DNA of 64,000 nucleotides from Primula veris (taxonomy: Eukaryota > Streptophyta > Magnoliopsida > Ericales > Primulaceae), in assembly GCA_963682055.1 (NCBI GenBank), contig OY821742.1, forward strand, positions 18,286,135 to 18,350,134, in the 5' to 3' direction. The notes under the pieces were generated by a model that searched no databases, was not told where the DNA came from, and saw only the letters and a program-made list of their open reading frames with translations. Below are positions 45,130 to 58,364 of the stretch, one piece after another. The stretch's first letter is position 1; each line of letters starts with the position of its first letter. Made by a program: the position numbers and the translations under genes.

Positions 45130-47900
45130 GATCGTGAGACAGAGCATATGTAATTCAAATATGGCTAATACGAGCTCGAAGCCATATACACTCTCTAGTC
45201 ATCTCATAGAGCACGAGTAGATCAGAATGATTCCTTTGGAGTCATTCCAAGACCTCCAAGATATTTCCTTATTCCTAATGATAAAGACAGACCATGTTAG
45301 GAATATCCCTTATGCGGGTCTGATAAGTAACCGACATCGGTATAACCGAAAAAGGGTTGCGTTAATTCGAGTACCAAAGGGGGTAGGTACACTCGATGAC
45401 GCAAATCAGATAAACTAGCCCACTTCCAAAATTACCATAAGGTAAGGGAATGTGTTTTTAGTGCCATTTTGAAGGCAGCGTGTTACCGCGATGCTGTGCC
45501 GAGCTATACCATTCACAGTAGACGAGATGTTCGTCCTAGCACATTAGACCAAGTACAATGATGCACTTATTGTACTTAGATATGAACATCATGGTTTAAT
45601 ATCTCTTCATCATTTCATCAGGGACGGACTAGGTCTATATCAATGTCTAGTGATCGAACGATCATGGAAGAATCTGACGACTTAGCGTCATGATGACTAA
45701 AACGTCATAAAACCTTGTAGGTGTAGTCTAAATCATGGACTTAGATTCAATCTTTACGGGACTCGATCATCAGGCCGAGTCACTACCGTGTCTTCCCAAG
45801 ATCCTTCATCTCGAAGGGCAAATCCAAAAATGGACCGCGTAATAAAACACGCAAGGGCATAATGCTTGTTAAAGTATCCCAAGCTAATCAAGTACTCACT
45901 TAGGCGGGTATACCACATCCGCTCAGATTATATTAATCCATATAGTGAACGTCTCATTTAATTGAGATCGTGTTCCGTGGTCAGGAACTACTTGATTCAA
46001 GCATTATGAAGTCACACAGGGACCTTCATATATATCTCTTTGTCTAAATCCCCATTGAGATAAAACAGTGACCACAATCACATGCCGCATAATCAGTTTT
46101 TCGGAAACTACTAAACTGATAAAGTAGGGGACCGTTATAACGTCCATTATAAGGAAATCAATCATCTCGTAATCAATTCCAAGGTGTGAGAGAAGCCTTG
46201 CGCTACTAGGCGAGCATTCTACAATCTCATTATTCTCATCACTTTTCCTTACGAATAATCAAATAAACGAACTCGTTTAACATTGGCGGTGTTGGAGCTA
46301 CAGGTCCGAACACACTTTCAAGTTTACTTGGATTTCAAGTTTCCATTAGTACAGTCTATTTTACGTTGACTTCAGGAAACGGTACATGATTCCCTGTCAT
46401 AATTTGTTCATATTATTAGTCATCACTGAATATATGAACAAGTAATCAATGACAGTCTCGTTTCGCTTCAATATCATCTAAGATATCATGATCGACGGAT
46501 ATTTCGAGATTCTTAGGATGAGGAGGAAATCACACATCTTCTTGATCCTTTATAATCTCGTGCGACAAACGAGTTTCAGTTCAGCACCTCTGGGGCTGAA
46601 CAAATTAAGAATCGGTCAACTTCCTCAAATCTTGGGAAGGATGACAGACTGATGGCCGACGACAACATCCTTTGCTTGGCGGGTTCGGCCAAAGCAACAT
46701 GTTACGACAGGAACACGACGTCCGACAGGGACGTCTATCCTTGCAAGCATTTTGCAGCAGGTATAAATGATCTCGTGACATCTCAGAAAGTCATTAAATG
46801 CGTCTGGCATTTAGTTAGACTTGAGGGAGTCTATGCACTTACTTATCACTAAGTGCAGTTTTGGGGATCAAGCTAAAACTGAGTGGGTTATGCCACGTTA
46901 TTTCACGTCGTTCCTTATCAATGATAACATGCAAATCTCCCCCTAACGACGGGGAGAACAGTCTTAGCGATGTCACTTTTGCATATCATGCGGTAAAGAG
47001 ATCGCTTGCCAAGGTTACTCTATCAAATGATAGGCAGGAGATTCATAATCGACTTATGTCCCCTTCAGAGGTCCATATTTTGAATGCTATAACGGCTCAA
47101 TCAAAATATTAATTAATCACTCTGAACACGCGTTAATACGAGACTTCTGGCTCATAACCAGTAATCAGCTGATACGCATATGGTGTTTAAGTATCTATGG
47201 GCCTCATGACGGACCAATGCAGCAAAATAGCATGACCCCACACGGAAATATAAATCTTGGTGCACAAGACCAAGAAGTGCCTGCAACCATTTGCACTCGC
47301 ATCATCAAACTTTTCGTGAGTCCATTTGGGTCTGAACATAATCGACATGATGTTCAATTTCAATTTCCCAACTCAAGTAATTCAAATCGAAATTTCTATT
47401 CTTACTCTTCGGAATTATCAAGTCTACTAGACTTTTCAGGATAATCCGGATCATGAGCCATCAACTTAATGATAGGGCTAAAAGTTAGGAAAATGCTGCA
47501 TTTCTATGGACAACAATAATCATGTGACCTATTGTCGATGCATCAACCATAATCATTTATATTTATGGTCCGTCTTATGGTTGGATAAGTCCACAATAAC
47601 TCATTCAATTCTTTATAAGGATTCTACGAGTACTTTTCGTGATCTTTACACATACTAGTCTTTCAAGGTGAGCATTAGTGGCATGAATTTCGGATTAATC
47701 ACGAAATATATCCTCAAAAGAGAATCCAAATGCGATGCGATTACAAATCAAGCATCGTCTTTTGGCCCGAGAATATTTCATCCGGTCAATGCCACAATAT
47801 CAAAATGCTTTGATCAATCGACGACATGCGAATGATAGTATAGACAATCATGTCTTAGCATCTAAATCATTTATCATTTCGATGACAGGCGAAATGATAA
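45130..47900 (-). pseudogene. Decayed pol of element D
   Basis: No long frame survives, but fragments fit copia pol in the right order on the minus strand. Integrase-like codons (around 47600-47500) read MVDASTIGHM, matching the usual VLIDASTRWSHV. A hinge fragment (46810-46625) contains RIDVPVGRRVPVV. RNase H codons (around 45420-45170) read GYTDVGYLSDPHKGYS and end near ESVYGFEL. The gag region further upstream (48000-50900) is not recognisable. Confidence 0.7.
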
Positions 47901-50900
47901 GGTAACTTTAAATGCTTTAAGGAATATGGTAGCAACCACTTGAAAGACATTTCAACTCCTCTAAAATACGATTTTGGTCGTTTTGAATGGAGGCTATGTA
48001 AAGAAATTTTAATTCTTTTATGAGCTATTACCAGATAACACTGGTTTTCTCGAATATTTTATAACTCAACAAGGTACGGCAAGACCTACATGAGTATAAG
48101 ACCTCATATTTGACAAATCAATTTGGTTTTACCAAAGATTTTGATTTGGAACAACAGGTCTAGAATCGTTGTCACTGAGTACTTTTTTAAGCAAATAGTT
48201 GGTGAAATTATGTGGTACACTGTTATCCACTATTTCCAAAAAAAATCAACTACCCCAAAAGTATTGCCTAAAATTTCATAATTTAAAGTTTGGTCACATT
48301 TGTCAAAGGAATTTGCTCAAAACACTTTAAATTATTTCGGGAAATTTCGTAAATAGGCAAACCATAATCCAATAGTATGTCCAAATGGACAAATCATAAT
48401 CCAAATGGAAAAACATAATCCAGATGAGCGAAAAAATGGCTCAATGATTTATCAAAATCAATAAATAAAGGTATCAAACTCATTTGAGCCACAAAATCGG
48501 GGGTCTCAAGAGTTTCCTTTCAATTAACTTTAACCACGTTAGCATCGGTTTTTCCACCTTTATAATAGTTGTGAACTATTTAAGGAGTAACCGTGCATGA
48601 CCTTTGTCTTTATAGCATAGAGTTGTCTCCTTGAGCATTATCTCTTGCTTTGTGATAACGGGCCATATTATTCCTTTCAATTACTGTCTTGGAGCCACAA
48701 GTTTTCGATTTTGACGATTGTCTAAAATCTCGCTTGGCTAGGCGATTTATCGGGATCGCGACAATTCGAGACAAATAAGACTTGTCTCGGTTCTCGATTC
48801 GTGGAAAAAAATGTACATGAAGAGCATTAATATCAGGCAAACAATTCGCAATTGTCCCAATAGGATTAAAAATACTCACCGGGGCAATTTTTTTTTATCC
48901 AATAACAGATGGGTGATAAAGGAACATGGTGAATATAAATTCACGATACTACTTATGAAATACAATTTCAAAGCTAGTATTTTGGTGAAGGATTGCTCAA
49001 ATATGTCAATTTCAGACATTTGTTCACCATAGACGTCATCACGTCTCAAATGTGGCGGTGGAATAAAATCAACGCCTTAGCATTCATCCTGAGGGTAACA
49101 ACAAACTCGTGTTTTACTCATCAAAGATGGCATCCAAAAAAATAATTTTGGCATCACATTTTCACACATCAGGGTGAGTAACATGTGGTGACGGATTAAA
49201 ATCAACGTTTAAACAGTCATTTCACAAGTATGTTTTACGATTTTTCTCATCATAGATGACATCCAACATGTGTTGGGAGTTTTGGATTATTTATCATATA
49301 AAACGACTGGTTTATATGTTTATGGTTTGCATAAGCATAAACTTTATTTCGAAACGACAGGTTCGAAAAATAGTTTTGCTTTTAATATGAATAGGTTCTC
49401 GTTGATCGAACGACAGGTCGATACAGAGACACCAATTTGGCGAAACATACATCACTATATAAACACACTCGGGGAATTATTATTTAGTCAACCCCTTTCG
49501 GTAGCTCTACTTGAAAAACGACCAGGAAAGACGGTGAGGGTGGAGGACATGAATGCCACTTAAAACCCGACCTCATTAGTATATCGACTTCCGCCTATAT
49601 CTTTCCTAAACATCGTATCCAAATAGGTGAGTCTATTTAGGGAAGATTCATAATTTTTTCAACTTAAATGTGAATATATATGATTTCGCAAATTACCATA
49701 TTATACATACGTGTACATGGCAATAAATAAATTAGTACATGATTAACTAATATTTTAGATTGTACCTGTTTGCATGATTAGTATATATATTGCAATATAT
49801 ATTTCCTAATAAGGAAATTAAATTAATCAAGATTATCATCAATCTAGAATTTATTAGTAATTTACACTAGCAAGATTTAGTCAATATTTTATTATTATAT
49901 TGCTATATGTGTAAGTTCTATACATGGTAACTAAATCATTCATGTACGTAATATATTTTATTTACCAATTTACAATATACACGCAATTTCCATACATGGT
50001 AATTTTAACATGCAAGCAAGCAATATATTTTTAACTACCAATTAATTCTATATATGGTAATTTTTTTTAACATGCAAAGTGGTTAAATTTACATGAAAAC
50101 ATATCAATTTATTCAATTAACATGCAATTTTTTTTATTCACTTGCCTTTTTAATATATATATATATATATGCATGTGGGTGAATATTTAGACCGAATATT
50201 GACTTTTATAACACATATATACTGTTTTTATACATGTAATATATTACAGGGACTATCCGTGTAATTTCAGCAAACTATATATCTATTTACAACATTATTA
50301 CAGCTTCAGTTTATAATTTCAGACAAGTTTCAGTTTAGTCCTTTAGTAATTAACATGCACAGTCAATAGTTTCAGCGAATTACAAAACAGTCCTACTGTT
50401 TTCAGTTTTTTTACAGATTTAATCCCACAGATTAATACATGTTTTACAATTACACGATTTCCGATTTACAACCCGATTATATGTCTTTTATTGATTTTGT
50501 TTGTATAAAAATACAATTTTACAGTACACTATATATATTACATATAAATTGGTTTTTATAGACAGATTGATCATCCTAGACAGTAAAAAAAATCTATCAC
50601 GCATAGTTTTTTTTTTCTTCAACAAATACATGCAATTTGAGTTATTTTGTTACGATCATATATAGTTATCCATACAAGTAACAAAATCTAATACACATGG
50701 ATTATATACTATGCGATATTTATCATGTTTTAGTTATCTATAAAATAATACGTACGATCACATATATGGAATAAATTTAGTTTTGAATTCGGTACCTTAC
50801 GCACGGTATGTTGGTGAAGGTCGATATAGCAAAACACTAAAAACCCGGATTAACCTCAAGATTTATAAATACCCAATATCCGTACGTTTACCAAAAATCT

Positions 50901-50940
50901 CCAATATCCGCGAGCGTATATCCTATTCTCCGCGAGCAAA

Positions 50941-50952
50941 GTGCTGATAACG
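50941..50952 (-). other. Putative primer-binding site of element D
   Basis: CGTTATCAGCAC on the minus strand directly after the 5' LTR. This is the second common primer-site type of plant copia elements, differing from the TGGTATCAGAGC of B and C. Confidence 0.6.
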
Positions 50953-51186
50953 TGTTGTGTGACATATTAGCTCGTTATAGATATATATAGAGATATGTAT
51001 AGATATAGAGAGAGGTATGAGAAACAACAGACGAAATGTTTATTCATTAATATGATTGTATAGAGAGATACATCAATAGACCCCTGACCCTCTTTATATA
51101 ATAGAGGGTAGGGTTACATATGCTAGGAAAATCCAAGATAGACCCAATAGAGTAAGGTACAAGATGACCAATAATATCCTACAACA
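50953..51186 (-). repeat. 5' LTR of element D
   Basis: 234 bp direct repeat of 44027-44260, with GGAAT directly to its right. Confidence 0.92.
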
Positions 51187-51227
51187 GGAATTAATTTTTT
51201 ATCGAGTCTATTTACTTTTGCATGTAG

Positions 51228-51990
<763 letters not shown>

Positions 51991-52687
51991 TGTCTTAATA
52001 CTGTTAAAAGATCATATATTTGTTTTTTTGAAAGGATCATATATTTGTTTATTGTTTAAAATTAAGGACCTATTAATTTTTTGTGTACAAACTCTATCCA
52101 TCTGTACTTTTAATTATTTTATACATTTTTACCTTTTCCCCTTAAATATCTCTATATTCTGTTTTAAATTATCCACTATAGAATTCTTCTGTTTGGAGAT
52201 TCAAAGCCGAGACAAAAAGTAAAAAGAATGTAAACGGACGTGAAAGCATAGAATTTGCAATCGATTTGCCAGATATTTTCTGCATTTTTATTTTACCTTG
52301 CGTTGTTGGATGCTCTCTGTATTTGACGGATAATAAGTGAATCAATGAGCATCTTATAAAATATGAGAGAGAAAAAAGAAGCATACAACTAGGATTGGAC
52401 AAAAGTTGCCTTGTAGCGGTGTTGGAGTATCTGCCTTCTACCGTCACATTCTCCAATGGGTGCTTGAGACATGCGAAAGAGAAAAGGAAACATTCTTGAT
52501 AGATTTTACAACCAAAAAACATTTTTGATACATATACAAATGATATTAATTTTCTTATCAAAATTTCATAATGGTCCTATGTAAATTAATGATGTGCTAA
52601 AGCTTAAAAAAGTAAATCAAATTACTGATTTTTTTACTTACCAAGTATATACATGCGTTCTAACTTCTAACTAATCTTTTGCCAGCA

Positions 52688-52822
52688 TGTTTAGTCATCA
52701 AAGTTGTCACACAGAAGAGCTACTCAGTGGAGGTCTACCCAATCAAGCCAGATTTAAAAGATGCGGAAAGAGCAGGCTTACGAGAAGAGCAGTGGTGGAT
52801 CTACTCTTTTCTTCAAAGATAA
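52688..52822 (+). other. Unrecognised coding-like segment
   Basis: After an acceptor-like TTTTGCCAG, 44 codons read VVTQKSYSVEVYPIKPDL and continue to EEQWWIYSFLQR then TAA. Composition is protein-like and unlike the surrounding AT-rich DNA. I cannot assign a family. It may be the last exon of a lost gene. Confidence 0.3.
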
Positions 52823-55116
52823 CTAGGGTCACGGATTCACGACGAGTTATGATAATGACAATCTGGGTTTTCCACTTTTTTCTTTCCTTTTCACTACTAG
52901 TTTATATGTTAAAAAGTTGACTTAGATTCTTGATTAAAAAAGTAAAACGAAGATATCTCAGAATTTATCTTGTCAGTATGCAATTATTTCTACATTTCCC
53001 CCCGATGATAGTTGTTTAAGAATTCTATCGATGATCTGAACGACATAATTTATCTTATGAAGAAAAGGTTTAACAATGCAGTTCAAGCAAACTAAATAAT
53101 AAATTCAATAAACCTGTTTTGAGTTTCTATAGAAAACATGCTAAAAGATCAAGACACCATGAACATATTGAGCCTACTAGAATCTCCACGGCATGAAAAG
53201 TTGAAGGTCGCAATGCCAAGTGCCCGAGTGAAGATTGTTAAGAGACTTGGGATGTATAGTATCATAAAAAAGTTAGGATATTTAAAGCAGATTGAAGCTA
53301 GATACACAATTTTGTTTAGTTAGTCTATAAGTTGTTTTTTGCTGGGTTTCGCTGTTGCAAAATAACAAACAAGCCTAATATGAATATTCCGATGTTATCA
53401 GATCTTCTCCGGTTCTGTCACTTGATGAAAATGATTGGCTAAGAGTCATAAAGCTTCAAGGCATTCATAATCCCTAAGACTTTCAAGAAAGTTTAGGACA
53501 AGGAAGCATAAACTCGCCAAAAAAAAAAAAAAAAAAATCACAAACAGCCGGATTACTAAACCCTGAAAAACAACTTTTGAGCAAACCACTTTGGTTGTCA
53601 ATAGAATTTTGAGAATAGATGATTTTTTTTTGTGTCCAGAATGGTTTAAATACTTGGCATTCTTTTGCAAGGTAGATTAAAATTGTGTTAATATTTAAGC
53701 CTTAATTTGTCCTGAATTTTTTTCTTTTAACACAATTTTTATTTGAATTCCACTACAGTTACTCAAGTAATTAGTTAAATAAAATGTAAAAAAGCGCCTC
53801 ACTTTATTTAAAAAAAAAACATTACTAATAGGGAAATTCTTTTAGTAAATTTGCCCAATAAGCAGACTATAAATTACTTACCTTAAGAAATGTAACACTA
53901 CATAATCTTGTTTCGGAAGAGATACGGTGAGTCTTTTTATAATAATGGTTTCTAATCTTTTTACACTACAGATTCCTCATTCTTTTACATTAACGATCTC
54001 TCGTTTTTACACTAAAAAGAGTCGGGCATATGTAATAAAAACCCTGAATATTTACCAAGAAACCAAAAAATATATAAAAAGAACAATTCACAAAAACTCT
54101 GACAAAGTTAGGAAACACAAAAAGTCAAAAATACCCGTAAATTTTTATAAAAAATAGAAAAAAATAATTCTTCAAAAAAACAAAAAACACAAATTGTGAA
54201 AAAAAAGTCTAGGAAAGTTGAAAAAACTTCAAAAAATGTCCAAAATTTTAAAGTAACAATAGATAAAAATAAATCTTAAAAAATACAAAAACTCAGAAAA
54301 CGGTGGGGATTACAACAAAAAGGTGAGGAACAAATTTAAAAAATACCTGAATTTTTTTTTTAAATTTATAATTCGAAGAACAAAGTCCAAAAAAAGGCAA
54401 AAAAAAAATTGTGGAAAAAGGCCAAAAAGTACAATTTTTTTAATACCTCAAAATCACAAATGTCTTTTCAAAATTGGGGAAAAGCCATAAAGGTTGGAGA
54501 AAGGTCCAAGTATACCAGAAAATTTGCAAATTTTAAAAAAATCTCAGAAGAAAAAATCACAAAAAATAAAGCAAAATTATGAAATTGAAAGTTTGGAAAA
54601 AATACTATAATTTACAAAAAGAAAATTCAAAAACCGAATACTTAAAAAATCACTAAACGCTGACAAAAGTTGCATGAACATATGTGTATACACTTGGGCT
54701 GAAAATGAGTTGAAATTTTCGTAAAATTTCCTATTCGGTTCGTTAAGAACTCGGCTCAGTTTCGTTCATTATAGAACAAAAATATAAATTTCATTTAATA
54801 AACGAGAAGATAATAATCACGACCCTTTTCGTTTCGTGAAATATCGTTTTTATATAATACATATAAATATATATATATATGTATATATATAAATATATAA
54901 ACATATAAACATATATATATATATATAATATGTGTATACTTTATGTATACTTTTTTTTTATATATATATATTTGTAAACATTTGTATACTATTCAAGTAT
55001 AGTTGTTATATACATCATTGTCACATGTATATGGTTTAGATACATATATGTGTATATATACTTGTGTATATACACTTGAGAAAATGACGTATATAGAGTT
55101 GGAGAAATGACGTTTA
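52823..55116. other. AT-rich DNA with simple repeats
   Basis: No supported gene. A 61-codon frame at 53138 (MLKDQDTMNILSLLESPRHE) is not recognised. 53900-54650 is A-rich. 54840-55080 is dense in (TA)n and TATATG microsatellites. Confidence 0.45.
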
Positions 55117-56438
55117 TGTTGGAAAAACATGTAAAAAACATGAATGTTTCCGAATGGTCACTGGACCAACTTTGAGACATTATTTCATATGACAGCGCTG
55201 GGTTGTTTATACCGTAGTCAACGTGTTTGAGTAGCACGTGTGACGAGATTCGTAACGGTATATCGCATGACCTATTCGGAGAATGGGTGTGAATACAAAT
55301 CGGCTTCAAAGTTGGGCTCTCGAAAGCTTAATTCTGGAAAAAACCGAAATGGTAATGGAAAATCATTTGCTATAATCCCATATTGGAAGATTGAGGGTCA
55401 ATTTCACAATATATATAGCATACCAACCCATGTAGTTGTTAAACTAACATGTTCACATACACCTAAGAGTATTAGTGTGTACCACACACGCGCGCTCGCT
55501 CGTGTCTCGTGTCGCGGGCACGGGCGCGGGCTTGAGATTTGTGATTTGGGATTTGGGCAACAGAAACGCTAGCAATAAATGAGATTAATTGCTCTGCGGT
55601 TTCAGAATTAAATTGAGCAGATTCTGGGGGTGTAACTCCCAGAATTAATGACCACAATTATGGCTGCAGTTTCTATAAAGCCTATAAAAGGCAGCCATCC
55701 CCCTCTCATTTCAGACACAACAAACACACATACACAGCATACATCATCATATTAGAGAAAGAGAATCGCACCACCAACAGCTCGACCTGTGGTTCGGTGC
55801 GGGTTTCCACGCAAGCCACTCTGAGACAGAAGTTGTACCTTGGGAACAAAGTCCCGAAAACAGAAACCTTTAAAGATGGTTCAGGAAATATTGTTTAAGG
55901 GAAACTGCTCAGCAGTTGTCTCTTCTTTTATATTTTTGTTATTTATTTTTTAGTCCTTTTTACATTCTGTCCATTTCTATTCTGTACTGTTTACTTTCTG
56001 TAATTTATTTTTCTGTACTGTTTCTTTTCTGAATTTACATTTCAGTACTGTTTAGTTTCTGTAATTTCAATTCAGTTCTTTCCTATTCTGTAATTTCCTA
56101 TTCTGTAATTTATTTTTCTGTATTTACAGAAATAGTCAAGCAGTTTAGTAATTATACTATTCTGTCTGGCAGTTTCTTTAATTGTCAAAACAGTCAAGCA
56201 GTTAGTAATTATACTATTCTGTCTGGCAGTTTCAAACAATTGCAAATCAGTCCAGCAGTTTAATAATTTATATTAATTTGTTTGAAATTTTAATTAGTGT
56301 AATTTAAATTCTGTACGAGTCAGGAATTGTAATTTATATTACATTTGTGAGAAATAAATTGTTATTTTCTTTGCGTTCTTATCTTTTTTATTTATTGTCC
56401 TTTCAATTATTGTATTCGAAATAGTACAAAAACCAACA
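55117..56438 (+). mobile_element. Solo LTR of the element A family
   Basis: 1322 bp from TGTTGGAAAAACATG to AACCAACA, plus orientation. It matches the element A LTR along its length, for example ACGGTATATCGCATGACC, GTGTGTACCACACACGCGCG and TGACCACA. No gag-pol follows. Flanks are GTTTA (55112-55116) and GTTCA (56439-56443), a 5-bp duplication with one change. It has almost none of the heptamer repeats. Confidence 0.8.
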
Positions 56439-57827
56439 GTTCATACATACTTGTGTTACTCTTTTGTATAATACACTTTAGGTTATAAATTAAGTGTCAA
56501 ACTTTGACCTCATTGGATACCTAGGCAGCTTGTTGGGGCTCCCAGGTTGTCCGTTCGTCAAGGTTTCGACATAGCTTTAGATTACCCATCAATGTTTTGC
56601 AGAAGCTCGGGGAAACTCGTCCTTTGAGAGACATCAATTACAAATCAGTTTGATAATTCTTTCTTAAAAATTTAAAATACAATTTTTAAACTTGGAGTTA
56701 CATGCTAGTAAGAGAAAACGTTGGAGTACCCGATTATTACATAAAAAGTTATTTAAAGACTCATATTGTGCCAAATAATTCTCAACATCTTGATTATCAA
56801 TTTGCTATGTAATTTTTTTATTTTTATTTTTTAATCGATAACCAGTACAGTACAAATAACACATGTCAATATATTAGACACCACCTTGAACATATAAAAC
56901 CAATTGTTTCTGTTTCAATTTGGTAAAAAAGAAAATAGAGTAGAGAGTAAGGAACCAGACATCAGCAGAATTTCAACTTCTCTGGAAATGTCATAACACA
57001 ACAAACATGAGGGCAAACCAAGGTTTCAAATCGCCAAATGCAACTCATTTAACTTCATCTAAACAAAGAACCACAAAAGTGGCCACAACATCAACAAAAC
57101 AGTTTGGTTTGTTATCAGTTCTTATCCTCCACCTCAAACTGCGATTTAAAGTCTTATCTATTCCCATCTTCACGTTCAGTAGTCTATAATTTTCCATCTT
57201 CACATCAAATATTAGACACTATAATTATAGATAAATTCCTAGAAATCTTTTAAGATTGACATCATCTGCTAGTTAAAGTCCATCTGTCAGCTGTAGATGC
57301 ACCTTTTCCACCATAGCCATTGAGATGTAGCAACAAAATACTTTCTAAACTCATTAGTTAGTGCAAAAGAAGGCTATAGTATTATTTATAATTCATCCCT
57401 GACAGATGATTCTTCTTGCTCTTCGTCCGAGAATTCATCACCTTCAAATTCGACGGTTTGCCCACCTTTAACATCCCAAGCTTCACTCTCAACTATCACG
57501 GGGGTGCTCTTCAAAGTGGTAAAAGTCACCTTTCCGTGTTGCACCTCGCTTAACCGACATGGATAGCAACGTCATCGTGTAGGAACAATAACAGCTATTC
57601 CCAGAGCGAATCCAGGATTCCAACCAAAGGGGGGCAAAATTTAAACTAAGAATAAAATATATTGATAATAAAAGAAAAGCATTTTTCAATCTTGTTCTTT
57701 TCGCGTTTTGCTAAAATGTGTGACTACAAATAATAAACCAACTCAGATAAGAAAAGGTAAAACCTTTAAAGCAAATGAACCACTTTTTCAGAAACTCAAA
57801 ATGTAGAAATATTTGCTAAAAAGCTTA
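56439..57827. other. Unassigned DNA between two LTRs
   Basis: Mostly AT-rich without recognised genes, apart from the coding-like stretch on the minus strand at 57386-57551. Confidence 0.4.
57386..57551 (-). other. Unrecognised coding-like acidic C-terminus
   Basis: On the minus strand the frame reads LSEVQHGKVTFTTLKSTPVI, then a Trp-containing stretch, VEFEGDEFSDEEQEES, and ends RDEL then TAA at 57388-57386. It looks like the end of a real protein with an acidic tail. The frame breaks just upstream. Family unknown; possibly a remnant exon. Confidence 0.3.
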
Positions 57828-58364
57828 TGTTGGAAAACTAGTAGTTTTCATTGTTTTGAATACCATTTATTTTAATGGTTACAAATATATTTATTCTTAT
57901 CATTTATGTGTGTATTTATTTGTAAAATAAGTTATAAATTGCATATTTATAAAATAATGGTCTTGGTCCATTTTTTGGCCTAACTTTTTCAAGACAAGTT
58001 TTATACATGTCATATACACTTTCACACACATTCACATATGCATACATATAGAGAGAGAGTACCGCACCACCAACGGTCCGACCGTGACTCGGTACCGTTT
58101 TCGCCGAGTCACATGTGATAGACGTTGTAACTTGATAACGAAGAGCCCCATTTAGCCAGAAGCAGAATTGGCAGAACAAATATCGTTTAAGGAAAACTTC
58201 TTGCAGTTAACTCGTCTCGGAGTTTAGTCCATTTCGGTATCATTTACATTATTTTATGTTAAATCTTGTATTTGATATTTATATATTTGAGGAAACTATT
58301 TTCTGTTTATTTGTCCATTTCTTTTCCGTAGAAATTATTGTGTTTATTTATAACGTACCCAACA
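57828..58364 (+). repeat. 5' LTR of element E (shortened)
   Basis: About 537 bp from TGTTGGAAAACTAG to GTACCCAACA. The part at 58060-58230 (CACCACCAACGGTCCGACCG, then TCGTTTAAGGAAAAC) matches the element A family LTRs. It is followed by ATTTTAAACGATATT, resembling ATCTTAACCGATATT after the element A LTR. Confidence 0.65.

Larger units (their letters stand above)
44027..51186 (-). mobile_element. Element D: old copia retrotransposon with 234-bp LTRs
   Basis: LTRs 44027-44260 and 50953-51186 start TGTTGTGTGAC and end ACAACA, with about a dozen differences. On the minus strand the 5' LTR is the right one; a CGTTATCAGCAC primer-site-like sequence follows it (50952-50941), and AAAGGGGGAG (44270-44261) precedes the 3' LTR. 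Both flanks carry GGAA (44023-44026, 51187-51190), a 4-bp or imperfect 5-bp target duplication. The interior retains only decayed pol. The segment 44480-44760 has the CCTTGCCAAGGAAAAACCC type of repeat seen after RNase H in many plant copia elements. Confidence 0.9.
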
